Assembly (NCBI GenBank): GCA_018814635.1
Contig: JAHIYV010000046.1
Location: 1-5,350 of the forward strand
DNA: 5,350 bases
Direction of reading: 5' to 3'
DNA from: Patescibacteria group bacterium
Lineage (GTDB): Bacteria > Patescibacteriota > Minisyncoccia > Phycocordibacterales > JAGLOS01
Shown here in pieces: positions 4,955-5,350 of the stretch. Both the position numbers and the translations under genes were made by a program. The notes under the pieces are model-generated. The model was given only the letters and a program-made list of their open reading frames with translations, was not told the origin of the DNA and searched no databases. Within the stretch, counting starts at the first letter, position 1. The number at the start of each line of letters is the position of its first letter.

Positions 4955-5121
4955 TATTTTATCTATATTTAAGTATATAGAATTTATGTCCATAGAACAA
5001 CAAACAAAATAGCTTGCAAATTATGCGGAGGGGGGAGTATAATATAAAGTAAGGTCGTAGTAAAGTCAGGTCAAGAAAATAATTTAAGCATTCTATTTTT
5101 TATAAGATTAAATTTTAATAT
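4955..5121 (+). other. alaS downstream spacer with weak AT-rich hairpin
   Basis: Just after the alaS stop, CTATAT (4963-4968) can pair with ATATAG (4975-4980) around a six-base loop. No T-run follows, so it is at best a weak end signal. An eight-codon frame (4986-5012) looks like chance. A G-rich run, GGAGGGGGGAG (5027-5037), stands out in the AT-rich spacer and lies inside the spacer of the next promoter. Nothing else is recognisable. Confidence 0.4.
5014..5043 (+). promoter_or_regulatory. Putative promoter of the 3'-terminal gene
   Basis: TTGCAA (5014-5019, four of six), an 18-base spacer holding a run of G, then a perfect TATAAT (5038-5043). Transcription would begin near 5050 and leave a leader of about 72 bases before the ATG at 5122. 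No Shine-Dalgarno sequence lies close to that ATG. Confidence 0.5.
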
Positions 5122-5350
5122 ATGAATCAAGATATAAACAACCAAGAAGAAACAAGCTCAGGCGATGTGTTCACAGATTCTAGCACTGGCGTAGGATTTC
5201 AGGAAGGTAACTGGCGAGCACTAAAGTACTATCGGGGACCGCAAAACCCTAAAATAATTAGATGGGCAATTAAATACTCTGGGGGGTTGATTAAAGATGA
5301 AAAGCAGGCACTTTATGTAGTTTTTGGATTTATAGCGTTAATGATTATTA
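5122..5350 (+). CDS. Hypothetical protein, probably membrane-anchored (N-terminal part only)
   Basis: The frame is open from ATG at 5122 to the window edge, giving 76 residues of a longer protein. I do not recognise the family. The first 30 residues are polar and rich in N, Q, E, S, D and T (MNQDINNQEETSSGDVF). A more basic, aromatic middle follows (WRALKYYRGP at 31-40; PKIIRWAIKYSGGLIK at 43-58). Then DEKQ leads into a hydrophobic stretch, ALYVVFGFIALMII (63-76), that looks like the start of a transmembrane helix. There is no cleavable signal peptide at the N-terminus, so a cytoplasmic N-terminal region and a later membrane anchor are likely. It is separated from alaS by 167 bases and has its own candidate promoter. 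The start is chosen as the first ATG of the frame; no ribosome-binding site supports it. Confidence 0.7.
   Translation, partial: MNQDINNQEETSSGDVFTDSSTGVGFQEGNWRALKYYRGPQNPKIIRWAIKYSGGLIKDEKQALYVVFGFIALMII

Noticed and set aside
4986..5012. Eight-codon frame MSIEQQTK
   Set aside because: Too short, with no ribosome-binding site or context; expected by chance in AT-rich DNA.
5027..5037. GGAGGGGGGAG as a ribosome-binding site
   Set aside because: No start codon follows at a suitable distance; the next long frame starts 85 bases later.

Overview
The window is AT-rich chromosomal DNA from a bacterium. A compact alanyl-tRNA synthetase, absence of Shine-Dalgarno sequences before every start, and the style of the proteins suggest a reduced-genome Patescibacteria/CPR (Parcubacteria-like) lineage. 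That placement is an inference from gene style; no phylogenetic computation was possible.

Layout. Bases 1-159 hold no gene and carry two GC-rich palindromes. Bases 160-554 (minus) are a complete one-piece tmRNA: tRNA-like ends with G3-U70, four pseudoknots and a 25-codon tag reading frame whose stop lies in a hairpin loop. After 113 bases comes smpB (minus, 668-1117), the protein partner of tmRNA. A 126-base AT-rich divergent promoter region separates smpB from parB (plus, 1244-2605), a chromosome-partition ParB with an unusual acidic tail of about 180 residues containing a 30-residue repeat. At the parB stop codon sits a 178-bp near-palindrome with 60-base imperfect terminal inverted repeats and TA at both ends, best read as a MITE-like non-autonomous element. 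About 300 bases of structured non-coding DNA follow: a nested inverted repeat, two exact 32-base direct repeats that each form a hairpin, and a terminator-like hairpin. A promoter almost abutting the start codon precedes alaS (plus, 3083-4954), an AlaRS of 623 residues that lacks both the beta-barrel insert and the C-Ala domain. A promoter at 5014-5043 precedes the N-terminal part of an unrecognised, probably membrane-anchored protein (5122 to the window end).

How the genes work together. tmRNA and SmpB form the ribosome-rescue (trans-translation) complex, and AlaRS is the enzyme that charges tmRNA with alanine through the G3-U70 pair seen here. The window therefore holds the RNA, its protein chaperone and its charging enzyme, interrupted by parB. 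No parA, transposase, CRISPR array, rRNA or ordinary tRNA was found. The most unusual items are the palindromic element at the parB stop, the doubly shortened AlaRS, the repeated hairpins before alaS, the non-standard tmRNA tag end, and start codons placed where transcripts would be leaderless or nearly so.
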